A stretch of 64,000 nucleotides of DNA from Paenibacillus beijingensis (GTDB taxonomy: Bacteria > Bacillota > Bacilli > Paenibacillales > Paenibacillaceae). Shown here one piece after another: positions 1 through 8,582 of the stretch. The stretch spans positions 3,561,501 through 3,625,500 of the forward strand of contig NZ_CP011058.1 of the NCBI RefSeq assembly GCF_000961095.1, in the 5' to 3' direction. How positions within the stretch are numbered: position 1 is the first letter of the stretch; the number at the start of each line of letters is the position of its first letter. Position numbers and translations under genes: made by a program. The notes beneath the pieces are model-generated. The model was not told the DNA's origin. It searched no databases and saw only the letters and a list, made by a program, of their open reading frames with translations.

Positions 1-1
1 T

Positions 2-430
2 GGCAATGGGGGATGGGCGGCATGCGCGAACCCGCCTGCAGGCGGCGACGGTTATTCCTATATTGAATGGCTTGGGCAATGGGAGAGGCAGCGGGCCGGC
101 GAGGCGGTGCAGCTGAAGTTCCGCCAAGCGGCCGGAGATTGCCTGTCTGTTTCGCTGCTGACGGCGGAAGGCTCTGCTCTCTACCATGTGGCGTCACCGG
201 GTACGGCGGACGATCCGACGCGGCCGATGCATGGCATCATGCACGAACAAAGCGGAACAATGCTGCATTTCGTTGCCGCCTATCGCTGCAGCGATGAGCC
301 TTTCTCATTATCATGGGCCGGTAGCAATAGCGATGATGCCGGGACTAATAAATCGCTGGAAGTAAGCCGCAAGGACGGTAAGCTTGTCTGCCGCTTTGCT
401 TTAACCGATTCCGGTTTGAAGGAGAGGTAG
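2..430 (+). CDS. C-terminal part of an unidentified protein, probably polysaccharide-degradation related
   Basis: The reading frame is already open at the left edge and runs to a TAG stop, so only about 142 C-terminal residues are present. The sequence is beta-rich, with alternating hydrophobic residues and aromatics and no recognisable catalytic motif. This is what the C-terminal sandwich domain of a heparinase II/III-type lyase looks like. The next gene starts five bases after the stop and is a heparinase-like protein, so the two are very likely co-transcribed. The function is inferred from the neighbour only; another carbohydrate-active or uncharacterised family is possible. Confidence 0.55.
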   Translation, partial: GNGGWAACANPPAGGDGYSYIEWLGQWERQRAGEAVQLKFRQAAGDCLSVSLLTAEGSALYHVASPGTADDPTRPMHGIMHEQSGTMLHFVAAYRCSDEPFSLSWAGSNSDDAGTNKSLEVSRKDGKLVCRFALTDSGLKER

Positions 431-435
431 CCATC

Positions 436-2742
436 TTGAAGAAGCTTTTTGAACCGATAAGCGGTCTGCTGTCCGTGCCTTATGAACCGAACGAGCAGAC
501 GGTAATACTGGAAAATCCGCCGCGCTTTACATGGATGCCAGCGCAGCTGGGTGACGACCGTTATGTGCTGCAAATTTCCGATTCGGCCGATTTCGCTTCC
601 GGCCGGACCGAAACGATAAGCCCGATCCCGCACAACCTGTACACGCCGGATCACCCCCTGGCGCCAGGCCGTTATTATTGGCGGTATGCGTTGCTGGAGG
701 AAGCGGGCGAAGCGGCGCAAACCGAATGGAGCCGGGTACGCAGCTTCAACGTACCGGAAGGCTTGCCCGAGACGCCGCTGCCAGCGCGTGAGACCAGATT
801 TGCGGACGCGAAGGCCGGCCATCCCCGCTTATGGCTGTCGCCGGAGGGCGTCGCCGCCTTTCGTGAGCGGCTCAAGGCCGATCCTGCCTTTTGCGGCTGG
901 GATGTCTTTTGCGAGCAATCGGTGCGTCCATGGATCGAAAGGACGCCAACCGCTGAACCCGCCCGTTATCCCGGCAATAAACGGGTTGCCAAGCTGTGGC
1001 GCCAGATGTATATCGATTGCCAGGAGACACTTTACGCCATCCGTCATTTAAGCGTGGCGGGCATTATTCTGGAGGACAAAACGCTGATCGATCGCGCCAA
1101 GACGTGGCTGCTTCATGTTATCTCCTGGGATACGGAGGGCACGACCTCGCGCGACTATAACGATGAAGCTGCCTTCCGGATAGCGGGAGCGATAGCCTGG
1201 GGCTATGACTGGCTGTACGAACATCTGTCAAGACAGGAGCGGGCCGACGTGCGCGCCAATCTGCTGCGGAGGACCGAGCAGGTGGCGTTCCATGTCATTG
1301 AGCGATCCAAAATTCATCAGGTGCCGTACGACAGCCATGCCGTCCGCTCGCTCTCTTCGGTGCTCGTGCCGGCTTCGATCGCGCTGTTGCACGATGAGCC
1401 GAAAGCAAAGGAATGGCTCGACTATACAGTGGAATATTACGCATGTCTTTATTCGCCTTGGGGCGGCGAGGACGGCGGTTGGGCGGAAGGTCCGCTCTAT
1501 TGGACGAGCGGCATGGCTTACGTGATCGACGCGCTCAATCTGCTGCGCAATTATACGTCGCTTGATTATTTCAAACGGCCGTTCTTCGCGAAGGCCGGCG
1601 ACTTTCCGCTCTACTGCTGCAGTCCGGACACGATCCGCGCGAGCTTCGGCGACCAGTCGTTCCTCGGCGAGCCGGCCAGTCTCAAAACCGGCTTCAATAT
1701 CCGCCAGTTTGCCGGCTTGACGGGCAACGGGCTCTATCAATGGTACTACGAGCGGGTGAAGATGTCGGACACGGACGCCGATGAGAAATTTTACAATTAT
1801 GGCTGGTGGGATTTCCGGTTCGACGATATGCTCTACAAACATGATTATCCCGAAATCCAGGCGGTCGAACCTGTCGATAACGCGATCCAGCCGGTCAAAT
1901 GGTTCCGCGACATCGGATGGGTCGCGATGCATCACCGAATGGATGACCCGGGGGAGCATATTATGGTGCTGGCCAAGAGCAGCAAATACGGCTCGATCAG
2001 CCACAGCCACGGCGACCAGAACGGCTTTCTGCTGCACGCTTACGGCGAGCCGCTGGCGATCGAGAGCGGGTATTACGTTGCCTTCGGCAGCACGATGCAT
2101 ATGAACTGGCGGCGGCAGACGCGTTCGACCAATACGATCCTCGTCGATGGTCAAGGCCAATATGCGGGCAAGGATAAAGTGCTCTGCAAGGAAGCTTGCG
2201 GCGTCGTGGAGGAGGCCTATTACCGACCTGGTTTCGGCTACGCACGATTGAACGCCAAAGCGGCTTACAAGAAAAACGTCCCTTACCTGAGCCGCTATAT
2301 ACGGGAGATTTATTTTTTCAATCGGACTTATGCGGTTATCGTTGATTACGTGGATCTTGCGCAGCCGGGCACGGTCGAATGGCTGTTCCACACGCTGTAT
2401 CAGATGACACTGAAGGGACAATCGTTCCGCGTGAACGGCGTGAAGGCCGAGCTGGAAGGACGGTTTGTCTACAACTCCTCCGGCGATTTGGCCTTGTCGC
2501 AGCATGACCGGTTCACGGATGTCGATCCGGCCGAGACCGAAGGATTGGCCAGCCAGTGGCACCTGCACGCGGCGACGAAGCCGGCGGCGAGCCATCGCCT
2601 GGTCAGTCTGCTTGTGCCGATGAAGAAGGGCGAGCGCAAATACGTCTCTTACTTCTTGGATGACCAGGACCACGGCGTGCACATTTATTTCACCAACGAG
2701 CAGGGAATTACACAGAAGGTGGAAGTGCAGAAGGCGTATTGA
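436..2742 (+). CDS. Heparinase II/III-family protein with DUF4962-like N-terminal region (putative polysaccharide lyase)
   Basis: A 768-residue protein. The first ~110 residues resemble an Ig/fibronectin-like sandwich. An alpha-helical toroid follows, with WGYDWLYEHL near residue 255 and GGWAEGPLYW near 350. A C-terminal beta domain contains the segment SHSHGDQNGFLLHAYGEPL near residue 525, a typical heparinase II/III His-containing signature. These enzymes cleave uronic-acid polysaccharides by beta-elimination. There is no signal peptide, so it is probably cytoplasmic and acts on imported oligosaccharides. TTG is the chosen start because GGAGAGG lies 9 bases upstream inside the previous gene's end; no ATG fits. 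The substrate cannot be read from the sequence. Confidence 0.8.
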   Translation: MKKLFEPISGLLSVPYEPNEQTVILENPPRFTWMPAQLGDDRYVLQISDSADFASGRTETISPIPHNLYTPDHPLAPGRYYWRYALLEEAGEAAQTEWSRVRSFNVPEGLPETPLPARETRFADAKAGHPRLWLSPEGVAAFRERLKADPAFCGWDVFCEQSVRPWIERTPTAEPARYPGNKRVAKLWRQMYIDCQETLYAIRHLSVAGIILEDKTLIDRAKTWLLHVISWDTEGTTSRDYNDEAAFRIAGAIAWGYDWLYEHLSRQERADVRANLLRRTEQVAFHVIERSKIHQVPYDSHAVRSLSSVLVPASIALLHDEPKAKEWLDYTVEYYACLYSPWGGEDGGWAEGPLYWTSGMAYVIDALNLLRNYTSLDYFKRPFFAKAGDFPLYCCSPDTIRASFGDQSFLGEPASLKTGFNIRQFAGLTGNGLYQWYYERVKMSDTDADEKFYNYGWWDFRFDDMLYKHDYPEIQAVEPVDNAIQPVKWFRDIGWVAMHHRMDDPGEHIMVLAKSSKYGSISHSHGDQNGFLLHAYGEPLAIESGYYVAFGSTMHMNWRRQTRSTNTILVDGQGQYAGKDKVLCKEACGVVEEAYYRPGFGYARLNAKAAYKKNVPYLSRYIREIYFFNRTYAVIVDYVDLAQPGTVEWLFHTLYQMTLKGQSFRVNGVKAELEGRFVYNSSGDLALSQHDRFTDVDPAETEGLASQWHLHAATKPAASHRLVSLLVPMKKGERKYVSYFLDDQDHGVHIYFTNEQGITQKVEVQKAY

Positions 2743-2911
2743 GGAGAGGGCAGAAGAGTCCGAGTTGTCAGTTTTAGAGTTCGAACGGACCCGGGAGGCT
2801 CAATTTACGGTTACAGTCCGCATGTTGGCTTTCAGCTTGCCTACAAGGGCATAGGGGTCCGTTAGAATTATCATCGAGGCTATTTGACTGAAACGATCCG
2901 GCTGTTACGTA

Positions 2912-2927
2912 CGTGAAAAAAATCACA
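2912..2927. promoter_or_regulatory. Rex/Fnr-like palindrome 1 upstream of nox
   Basis: GTGA-N6-TCAC palindrome with an all-A centre. It matches 9 of 10 fixed positions of the Gram-positive Fnr box TGTGA-N6-TCACA, and more weakly the Rex operator TTGTGAA-N4-TTCACAA. It is the most distal of three such sites before the NADH oxidase gene. Confidence 0.5.
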
Positions 2928-2979
2928 TTCGCCCCTTGCAGTGTCGGATCGAATGTTGTATGCTAATTACAGAAAGATA

Positions 2980-2997
2980 ATGTGAATTAAATCACAA
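2980..2997. promoter_or_regulatory. Rex/Fnr-like palindrome 2 upstream of nox
   Basis: TGTGA-ATTAAA-TCACA is a perfect match to the Fnr-type box and matches 16 of 18 positions of the Rex operator. It lies about 145 bases before the nox start. A possible promoter (TTGCAG, 17 bases, TATGCT at 2936-2964) sits just upstream, so a protein bound here would lie near the transcription start. Confidence 0.6.
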
Positions 2998-3098
2998 ACA
3001 TTTTCTTTCGGATCTGTTAGTTCAAGTCATTAAAATACAGATGCTGTATACAGACGAGGCGGATAAGCAAATATTCGCATTCGATTCTTCAGCTTCAT

Positions 3099-3116
3099 TT
3101 GTGAATTTTTTCACGA
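3099..3116. promoter_or_regulatory. Rex operator-like palindrome 3 upstream of nox
   Basis: TTGTGAATTTTTTCACGA matches the Rex consensus TTGTGAAWWWWTTCACAA at 17 of 18 positions. It lies only 24 bases before the nox start codon and close to the GAGGAGG ribosome site, a position suited to repression. Rex senses NADH/NAD+, which fits a gene for an NADH-consuming oxidase. Confidence 0.6.
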
Positions 3117-3140
3117 TATTAATTTGAGGAGGAATTTTCA

Positions 3141-4511
3141 ATGAAAATCGCAGTCATCGGTTGTACCCATGCAGGTACCGCAGCCGTAACGAACATGGCC
3201 CGCTTGTATCCCGAAGCCGACATTACCGTGTATGAAAAGAACGACAACATTTCGTTTCTGTCGTGCGGCATTGCGCTTCACGTCGGCGGCGTCGTCGAGC
3301 ATGCGGAGCAGCTGTTCTACAGCAACCCCGATCAGCTCGCGCAGCTTGGCATTCAAACGCACATGCGGCATGAAGTGCTCGCGGTTGATACAGCGGCCAA
3401 AACGATGGAGATCCGCAACTTGGCTACAGGCGAACGGTTTCGCGACGCATACGACAAGCTCGTGATCACGACGGGATCGTGGCCGATCATTCCGCAAATG
3501 GAAGGCATCGGTCTGGAAAATATTCAGCTTTGCAAAAACTATAACCACGCCCAGGCGATCATCGAAAAAGCAAAGCATGCCGAAACGGTTACCGTGGTCG
3601 GAGCCGGATATATCGGCATCGAGCTGGCGGAAGCGTTCCAAATGCTCGGCAAAAAGGTCATACTGATCGATAACACGGATCGGATCTTGTTTAAATATTT
3701 GGACCGGGCCTTCACCGATCCGATCGAGAAACTGCTCGCGGACAAAGAAATCCGTCTCGCGCTCGGTCAAAGCGTGCAAGCATTCAAAGGCGAAGGCGGG
3801 AAAGTGCAGTGCGTCGTGACGACGGCCGGCGAGTATGAGACCGATATGGTCGTCCTTTGCATCGGATTCCGTCCGAATACGGAGCTGCTCAAGGGACAGA
3901 TCGACATGCTGCCAAACGGTGCGATCCTCGTTGACGAGTATATGAGAACGAGCAACCCGGATGTGCTTGCGGCAGGCGACAGCTGTGCGATCCGGTACAA
4001 CCCGACGGAGCAGCCGCTTTATATCCCACTCGCGACGAACGCCGTGCGCATGGGCACGCTTGCCGCTCATAACCTTGTGCAGCCGGCTATACCGTACCGA
4101 GGGACTCAAGGCACGTCGGGCATCAAAATCTACGATCTTAACATTGCATCGACGGGACTTACGGAACAAGGCGCTCTTGCTGCGGGAATGAATGTGAAAA
4201 CAATCACAATCATTGATCATGATAAGCCCGAATTTATGCCCCATTACGAAAACGTCATGCTGAAGCTTGTCTATGAGGAAGAAGGCGGTCGGATCGTAGG
4301 AGCGCAGGTGCTTTCGAGAGCGGATATGACGCAGTCGATCAACACCCTCTCGGTTTGCATTCAGAACCGGATGACGACCCGGCAGCTGGCATTCGTGGAC
4401 TTTTTCTTCCAGCCGCATTACAACAAGCCCTGGAACCTGCTGAATCAGGCCGGCTTGCAGGCGATGGAACAGGAGCGGAAGGAGCGGGACGGCAAAGTAT
4501 TGGCGCAGTAA
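3141..4511 (+). CDS. nox: FAD-dependent NADH oxidase (Nox / CoA-disulfide reductase family)
   Basis: A 456-residue flavoprotein disulfide-reductase-type enzyme. An N-terminal FAD-binding motif GCTHAG carries His10. The redox-active Cys42 lies in SFLSCG, and a second dinucleotide motif GAGYIGIE near residue 155 binds NAD(P)H. TNALGD-type sequence is replaced by AAGDSCA near residue 275, and the C-terminal dimerisation domain is complete. The His10/Cys42 arrangement matches water-forming NADH oxidases and NADH peroxidases more than CoA-disulfide reductases, so the likely reaction is oxidation of NADH with O2 to water. A GAGGAGG ribosome site lies 8 bases before ATG. It is a single-gene unit with three Rex/Fnr-like boxes in front and a terminator behind. 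Exact oxidant specificity is not certain. Confidence 0.85.
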   Translation: MKIAVIGCTHAGTAAVTNMARLYPEADITVYEKNDNISFLSCGIALHVGGVVEHAEQLFYSNPDQLAQLGIQTHMRHEVLAVDTAAKTMEIRNLATGERFRDAYDKLVITTGSWPIIPQMEGIGLENIQLCKNYNHAQAIIEKAKHAETVTVVGAGYIGIELAEAFQMLGKKVILIDNTDRILFKYLDRAFTDPIEKLLADKEIRLALGQSVQAFKGEGGKVQCVVTTAGEYETDMVVLCIGFRPNTELLKGQIDMLPNGAILVDEYMRTSNPDVLAAGDSCAIRYNPTEQPLYIPLATNAVRMGTLAAHNLVQPAIPYRGTQGTSGIKIYDLNIASTGLTEQGALAAGMNVKTITIIDHDKPEFMPHYENVMLKLVYEEEGGRIVGAQVLSRADMTQSINTLSVCIQNRMTTRQLAFVDFFFQPHYNKPWNLLNQAGLQAMEQERKERDGKVLAQ

Positions 4512-4560
4512 CATGACGCAAAACGGACGGCCTTGGATTTCCAAAGCCGTCCGTCATGTT
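4512..4560. terminator. Bidirectional terminator between nox and the SLH gene
   Basis: ACGGACGGC pairs with GCCGTCCGT around a short A/T loop, between two convergent genes. The T-run is weak in both directions. Confidence 0.6.
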
Positions 4561-4565
4561 AGCCA

Positions 4566-5618
4566 TTATTCGAAATCAAATTGTGCGTATAGTTTCCAAG
4601 AATTGTCGGCCATTTTTTTCATCATATAGATACCATCCGATTTTACGGTTTCCTCGTGCTTTTCCGAGCCTTTCGTCACCGTAATTTTCATTTCTCCGCC
4701 GGTTGACTCCAGCGTGGCGAAGCGCTGCGACTTTTGAACCACTTTATAGCTCGGTTCCTGAACCGACTCGAATTGAATCGCGGCTCCGCTTTGTACCATA
4801 TCGGTCAGCGATTGAAGCGCACTGTGGCTGTAAGCCAAATAGTATCCGGTGAAAAACTTGCGGAAGCTGGCGGAAAGCTCGTCAAATTTGTTTTCCTGCA
4901 TGAGCTTGAGCTGTTCCGAATCGGCGCTTACCGCAATTGCGATCAAATCGTTGTCATTTGCAAGATCTTTTTGCTGCAGATCCAGTGCCCGCTGGAGCAT
5001 GACAACCGATTGGGCGCGTGTTGCCTTATTGAACGGTTTAAACATCGTTTCCGTTACGCCGCCAACGATTCCGGCCTGACTCGCTTTATCGATTGCCGCT
5101 TTTCCGTAGTAATCCGGAACGTCTGAAAATGTTTTGGCCGTACCTTTGAAATCGACTGTCGCCGAAAAAGCTTTCACGACCATCACCGCGATATCGCCGC
5201 GCGTAATGGGACGGTCGGGTCCGAATTCCGTGCTGCTGATTCCGCCGACGATGCCAAGAGAGCTCGCGATCCGGATCGGCTCGTAATACCATTTTCCTTT
5301 TTTGACATCCGTGTACGATTTGGCAGGCTTGTCGCTCGTTAGTCCCGCGGCGTTTACAAGAATCGCCACAAACTCGGCACGGCTGATCGAATTGTTCGGC
5401 TTGATGGTCACATTTCGTTCACTGTCAACATAGCCGCTTACCAAGTCGGCATTGATGAAGTTGTCGAGTGCATCGTAAGCCCAATGATCATCAATGTCGA
5501 CAGGATAATATTTATCCAGTGGAGCGATTGAAGCGGTCTCGGCAGAAGCTGTGCCAAGAGGTTGAACGAGAAAAATCGATAAAACAATGAATAGCGTAAT
5601 CCGAAGTGCCTTTTGCAT
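4566..5618 (-). CDS. S-layer-homology (SLH) domain cell-surface protein
   Basis: 350 residues beginning with a signal peptide (MQKALRITLFIVLSIFLV... cleaved near AETA). Three consecutive SLH modules follow (about residues 35-95, 97-155 and 160-215) with the usual DxxxHWAY, GI(V)GG and ITR(G/A) positions. They anchor proteins to pyruvylated secondary cell-wall polymer. The C-terminal ~120 residues are an unrecognised helical/beta domain with alternating charges. An in-frame upstream extension to 5693 was rejected because AGGAGG lies properly before the ATG used here and the extension lacks a signal-peptide character. Monocistronic. Role beyond wall attachment unknown. Confidence 0.85.
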   Translation of the reverse strand: MQKALRITLFIVLSIFLVQPLGTASAETASIAPLDKYYPVDIDDHWAYDALDNFINADLVSGYVDSERNVTIKPNNSISRAEFVAILVNAAGLTSDKPAKSYTDVKKGKWYYEPIRIASSLGIVGGISSTEFGPDRPITRGDIAVMVVKAFSATVDFKGTAKTFSDVPDYYGKAAIDKASQAGIVGGVTETMFKPFNKATRAQSVVMLQRALDLQQKDLANDNDLIAIAVSADSEQLKLMQENKFDELSASFRKFFTGYYLAYSHSALQSLTDMVQSGAAIQFESVQEPSYKVVQKSQRFATLESTGGEMKITVTKGSEKHEETVKSDGIYMMKKMADNSWKLYAQFDFE

Positions 5619-5746
5619 GACCAAGATCTGCCTCCTATGCTGAATTTCACAGAATTCAGCATAGCAGAACATTTCCAATGGTACTAGCAGCATTATTTGT
5701 GCGATTTGGAAATATTTATTATATCTTCCTTTCCCTCACTCCTTCT

Positions 5747-5780
5747 CAAAGAAAGCTGTCGCGCACGGCAGCTTTCTTTG
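5747..5780. repeat. Hairpin, first of two near-identical copies
   Basis: AAAGAAAGCTGTCG and CGGCAGCTTTCTTT form a 14-base stem with one G-T wobble. The same stem recurs 90 bases later. The gap between them is GC-rich (BamHI-like GGATCC region) and holds no gene. This copy could act as a terminator in either direction. Confidence 0.6.
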
Positions 5781-5870
5781 ATCTTGTTAAGCAACCGCGC
5801 GCCGGATCGGGGAAGAGGGGGGATCCACCATCGCCCCGCCCACAGACGCGCACCACGCCGTTGCAAAATA

Positions 5871-5900
5871 AAAGAAAGCTGCCGCACGGCAGCTTTCTTC
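5871..5900 (-). terminator. Terminator of the HxlR gene, second hairpin copy
   Basis: AAAGAAAGCTGCCG / CGGCAGCTTTCTT hairpin directly after the HxlR stop codon, followed on the minus strand by TTTATTTTGC. The stem is almost identical to the one at 5747-5780. Confidence 0.65.
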
Positions 5901-5904
5901 CTTC

Positions 5905-6213
5905 TTACATCCAATGTTCGCCCCAGTCTTGAATGGACTCGATAACCGGCTGGAGATGCCGCCCCTTGTCCGTCAGTTCATATTCGATACGAACCGGCAT
6001 TTCGGGATAAACGGTCCGTTTTACAATTTCGCTGATTTCCAGTTCCTTCATCCGGTCGGTCAGCATTTTATCGCTCATTTCCGGAATTTGTTCTTTAATC
6101 TCTTTGAAACGTTTCGGTCCGCCAAGCAATACCCGGATAATCAAGCCCGTCCACTTCTTGCCAAGCAGTTCAATGGCAGCTTCATATTTTGGGCACATTT
6201 TGGAGTAATCCAT
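5905..6213 (-). CDS. HxlR-family winged-helix transcriptional regulator
   Basis: 102 residues with the HxlR hallmarks: MCPKYEAAIELLGKKWT at the start (Cys near residue 6), the RFKEIKEQIPEMSDKMLTDR recognition region, and a wing with RIEYELTDKGRHL. These small dimeric regulators often sense quinones, aldehydes or redox stress through the N-terminal Cys. ATG 6213 is preferred over GTG 6222 because the GGGGTGA ribosome site overlaps the GTG. The gene stands alone with its own terminator, and no divergent target enzyme is adjacent. Target unknown. Confidence 0.85.
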   Translation of the reverse strand: MDYSKMCPKYEAAIELLGKKWTGLIIRVLLGGPKRFKEIKEQIPEMSDKMLTDRMKELEISEIVKRTVYPEMPVRIEYELTDKGRHLQPVIESIQDWGEHWM

Positions 6214-6489
6214 CACAGTCACCCCGCTTTTATTAACTCTATTTTAACATACGTACTGAAAAAATGTAAGTGATAACGAAATGTCGCCGAAATCGCAACT
6301 TTCAGCGGCACTCACTCGTCTCAGGGTGAGACTGGCTTTCGGTTGCAAGCAAAAAACGATCTGACTTCTCAAAAAAACACTTCCGTGTCTTGAAAAAGGT
6401 TGGATATAATGGAACAATGAAAGAACAGCCGATTTGAATGGTTGTGCAGACAAGGCCAATTTTTCTCACGGAAGATAGTGAGGTGCAAC

Positions 6490-7311
6490 ATGACTGACGA
6501 TTGGGGTTTTTTTGAGCGCCGTACCGATACCGAGCATATGCGGATTCTCGTGAACAGTGCCTGGAAACAAGAAGGAGCGCCCAAGTTCGGCGATTTGCTG
6601 TCGGTGACGATTAACTTGTACCCCATCAAGGATTATAAATCGTCCAAACAAACGGTCATCCGTCAACTGGAACAGATCGAGAACGAGCTGGAGCAGATCA
6701 TTACCGCAGGTGCGAAAGCGGTTTATGTAGGACGGATCAATACGCCGAGACGTCTTGAATATTATTACTATATTTCATCCGATCATACATTGGAAGGGCT
6801 GGACGCGCTGCTTAATAAGCACCGCCTGTACCGTATGCAGCAATACCGAAAGGAAGATTCCGATTGGAGCTTTTACCGGTATTTGCTGCCGAGTGCGCTG
6901 GAGGAGCTTTTTATTCATAATGCGCAGATGGTTTACGCTCTGCTTCACCGGGGGGACGATATTAAGCAGCCGCGCAATGTATATCATTGGCTGCTCTTTA
7001 AAGGCTCGGAAGAGCGCAAACGGATGCGCGGCCGGTTGGAAGGAATGGGCTACCGGATCGAAGACGGCAAGAGCGGCGAACCGGAGCCCGGTTTTCCCTA
7101 TCCGCTCGTTATAAGCCGTTTTGAAGATGTGAGGCTTGAAACCGTCAACGGAAGGGTGGACGAACTGTACCAGCTGCTGAATGGAAACGGCGGCAAATAC
7201 GACGGCTGGGGTTCGGTGATGAAAATGAAGTTCCAGTACCGCTTCAAAAGCAGCTTGAAACGATGGTTCGATACAATAGCAGCTACTTTCAAAACGAAAG
7301 ATTCATGCTAG
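6490..7311 (+). CDS. DUF695 and RraB-like two-domain protein
   Basis: 273 residues. The N-terminal ~130 residues match DUF695 (DDWGFFERRTD... through YYYISSDHTLEGLD). The C-terminal ~100 residues resemble the RraB fold (N-Y-HWLLFKGSEERKRM... and a final GGKYDGWGS). In Proteobacteria RraB inhibits RNase E, but here the role is unknown. The ATG at 6490 has GAGGTG 6 bases upstream; an upstream in-frame start at 6442 lacks a ribosome site. A TATAAT at 6405-6410 is a plausible -10 element. No operon partner. Confidence 0.7.
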   Translation: MTDDWGFFERRTDTEHMRILVNSAWKQEGAPKFGDLLSVTINLYPIKDYKSSKQTVIRQLEQIENELEQIITAGAKAVYVGRINTPRRLEYYYYISSDHTLEGLDALLNKHRLYRMQQYRKEDSDWSFYRYLLPSALEELFIHNAQMVYALLHRGDDIKQPRNVYHWLLFKGSEERKRMRGRLEGMGYRIEDGKSGEPEPGFPYPLVISRFEDVRLETVNGRVDELYQLLNGNGGKYDGWGSVMKMKFQYRFKSSLKRWFDTIAATFKTKDSC

Positions 7312-7330
7312 CAGCATGGTGAATAACGCG

Positions 7331-8458
7331 CTACAGCTTAATGACGACAATGCCGGCAAGCAGGCAAAAAAAGGCGGCCCACTGCAGCCTCGTCAGGCGC
7401 TCCCGGTAGACGATGATGGAACCGGCTGCGACGACGAGGCTGTTTGTCGCGAAGATAGGGGCCGTCAGATTGGCTTTTCCCATCTCCAAGGCGACAGAAT
7501 AAATCTGCAGACCGCCGTAGGAAAACAGCCCCACGAGCAGCCCCAGTAACAGCCCGGTACGGAACCGGTCCGCTGGCGCATCCAGAGTGAGCCGGGTAGC
7601 AGGTACTGCTTGCGCGTCCCGAGTGAAGCGGGCAGCCGGTACAGCTTGTTCGTCCCGAGTGAAGCGGGTTTCCGATACCGCTTGCGCGTCCCCAACTGGC
7701 CGGAGCTCTGATTCCGATCGGGCTGCTGCGGTTTGTGCCGCAGCTTCCTCCTGAGCCGCCGCGCCTAATACCGGATTGGCCGCAGCTCCTGACGTGCGTT
7801 CCGCCGCTTCAGGCCGTGCCGATTGAGCCGGCTTGTCCTGCGGCCAAAGCTTGTTTCCGTTTTCCCGCCAAACGGCAACCGCAAACCAGAAGAAGGAGAG
7901 GACGTAGCCGATCATCAGCACCGGAGCCCCGGGCATATCGAGCTCCTGGGTGACTTTGAGGCCGCCGTTGCGGAATGTGAACAGAATCACAGCCGCGCCC
8001 GCGTATAAAAACCACTTTTTCTCCTTAATGGTCAGCTTCTCTTTGCGCCGGACCGAAATCAGTACGACTGCCGCCAGCAGCAGCAATATTCCCGTCCCTT
8101 CGGCCGGGCTGATCGTCTCGCCGTAAAATACGGTGGAAACCGCGATAATAAGCACGATGTTCAAGTTTGTTACCGGGGAAGTGAGACTGGCGGGGCCATA
8201 GCGAAGCGCCTGCATAAAGGCGGCGTTGCCCCACAACGATCCGGCTCCGATAATAAGTCCGGCGACCCAGTAACGCCAATCGGCCGCCAGAGGCAGCGAT
8301 CCGTCCGCAACGGTTTGAATGACGAAGCCGAGCGAGCCGCTGCAATAAAGTCCCAGCAGCATGGCGTCCACGGAACTGCCGCGCATTTGGGACACTTTCA
8401 TGAACCAGCCCCCAAAGCCGAAGATGAGGGCGCTGGCCGCGGTGATGAACAGCCACAT
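7331..8458 (-). CDS. EamA/DMT-family transporter with a repeat-bearing central loop
   Basis: 375 residues. Two five-helix EamA halves are separated by an unusually long hydrophilic linker (about residues 205-300) rich in Ala, Glu, Gln and Arg. The first half holds YGPASLTSPVTNLN and YGETIS, and the second holds GKANLTAPIFATNS and YRERLT, the paired family motifs. The linker contains three 12-residue repeats of the type DAQAVPATRFTR, encoded by 36-base DNA repeats. DMT proteins export metabolites or amino acids; the substrate here is unknown. It may have a ribosome site GGAG upstream. Typical family members are about 290-310 residues, so the linker is an insertion. Confidence 0.8.
   Translation of the reverse strand: MWLFITAASALIFGFGGWFMKVSQMRGSSVDAMLLGLYCSGSLGFVIQTVADGSLPLAADWRYWVAGLIIGAGSLWGNAAFMQALRYGPASLTSPVTNLNIVLIIAVSTVFYGETISPAEGTGILLLLAAVVLISVRRKEKLTIKEKKWFLYAGAAVILFTFRNGGLKVTQELDMPGAPVLMIGYVLSFFWFAVAVWRENGNKLWPQDKPAQSARPEAAERTSGAAANPVLGAAAQEEAAAQTAAARSESELRPVGDAQAVSETRFTRDEQAVPAARFTRDAQAVPATRLTLDAPADRFRTGLLLGLLVGLFSYGGLQIYSVALEMGKANLTAPIFATNSLVVAAGSIIVYRERLTRLQWAAFFCLLAGIVVIKL
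7585..7692 (-). repeat. Three in-frame 36-base tandem repeats in the EamA linker
   Basis: Three consecutive 36-base units starting GAGTGA and ending GTCCC, at 7585-7620, 7621-7656 and 7657-7692. The length is a multiple of three, so the frame is kept and 12 residues are added per unit. Confidence 0.85.
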
Positions 8459-8582
8459 CCGGAGCAGCTCCTTCCCTTATTCATCATTCTGCTCCGTTAA
8501 ATATTCATGAAGCTTTAGCCTGAATCATCTGTCATTTGTTACACAACGGTAATAATCCTGTGATGCTCCCTTTACATTCAGG

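Noticed and set aside
1228..2682. 484-codon ORF on the minus strand
   Set aside because: It lies wholly antisense to the heparinase-like gene, has no domain or ribosome site, and mirrors a GC-rich codon pattern.
3138..4544. 468-codon minus-strand ORF opposite nox
   Set aside because: Exact shadow of the NADH oxidase frame with no recognisable protein features.
4566..5693. 375-codon version of the SLH protein
   Set aside because: The signal peptide begins at the ATG at 5618, which has AGGAGG upstream; the extension would bury it.
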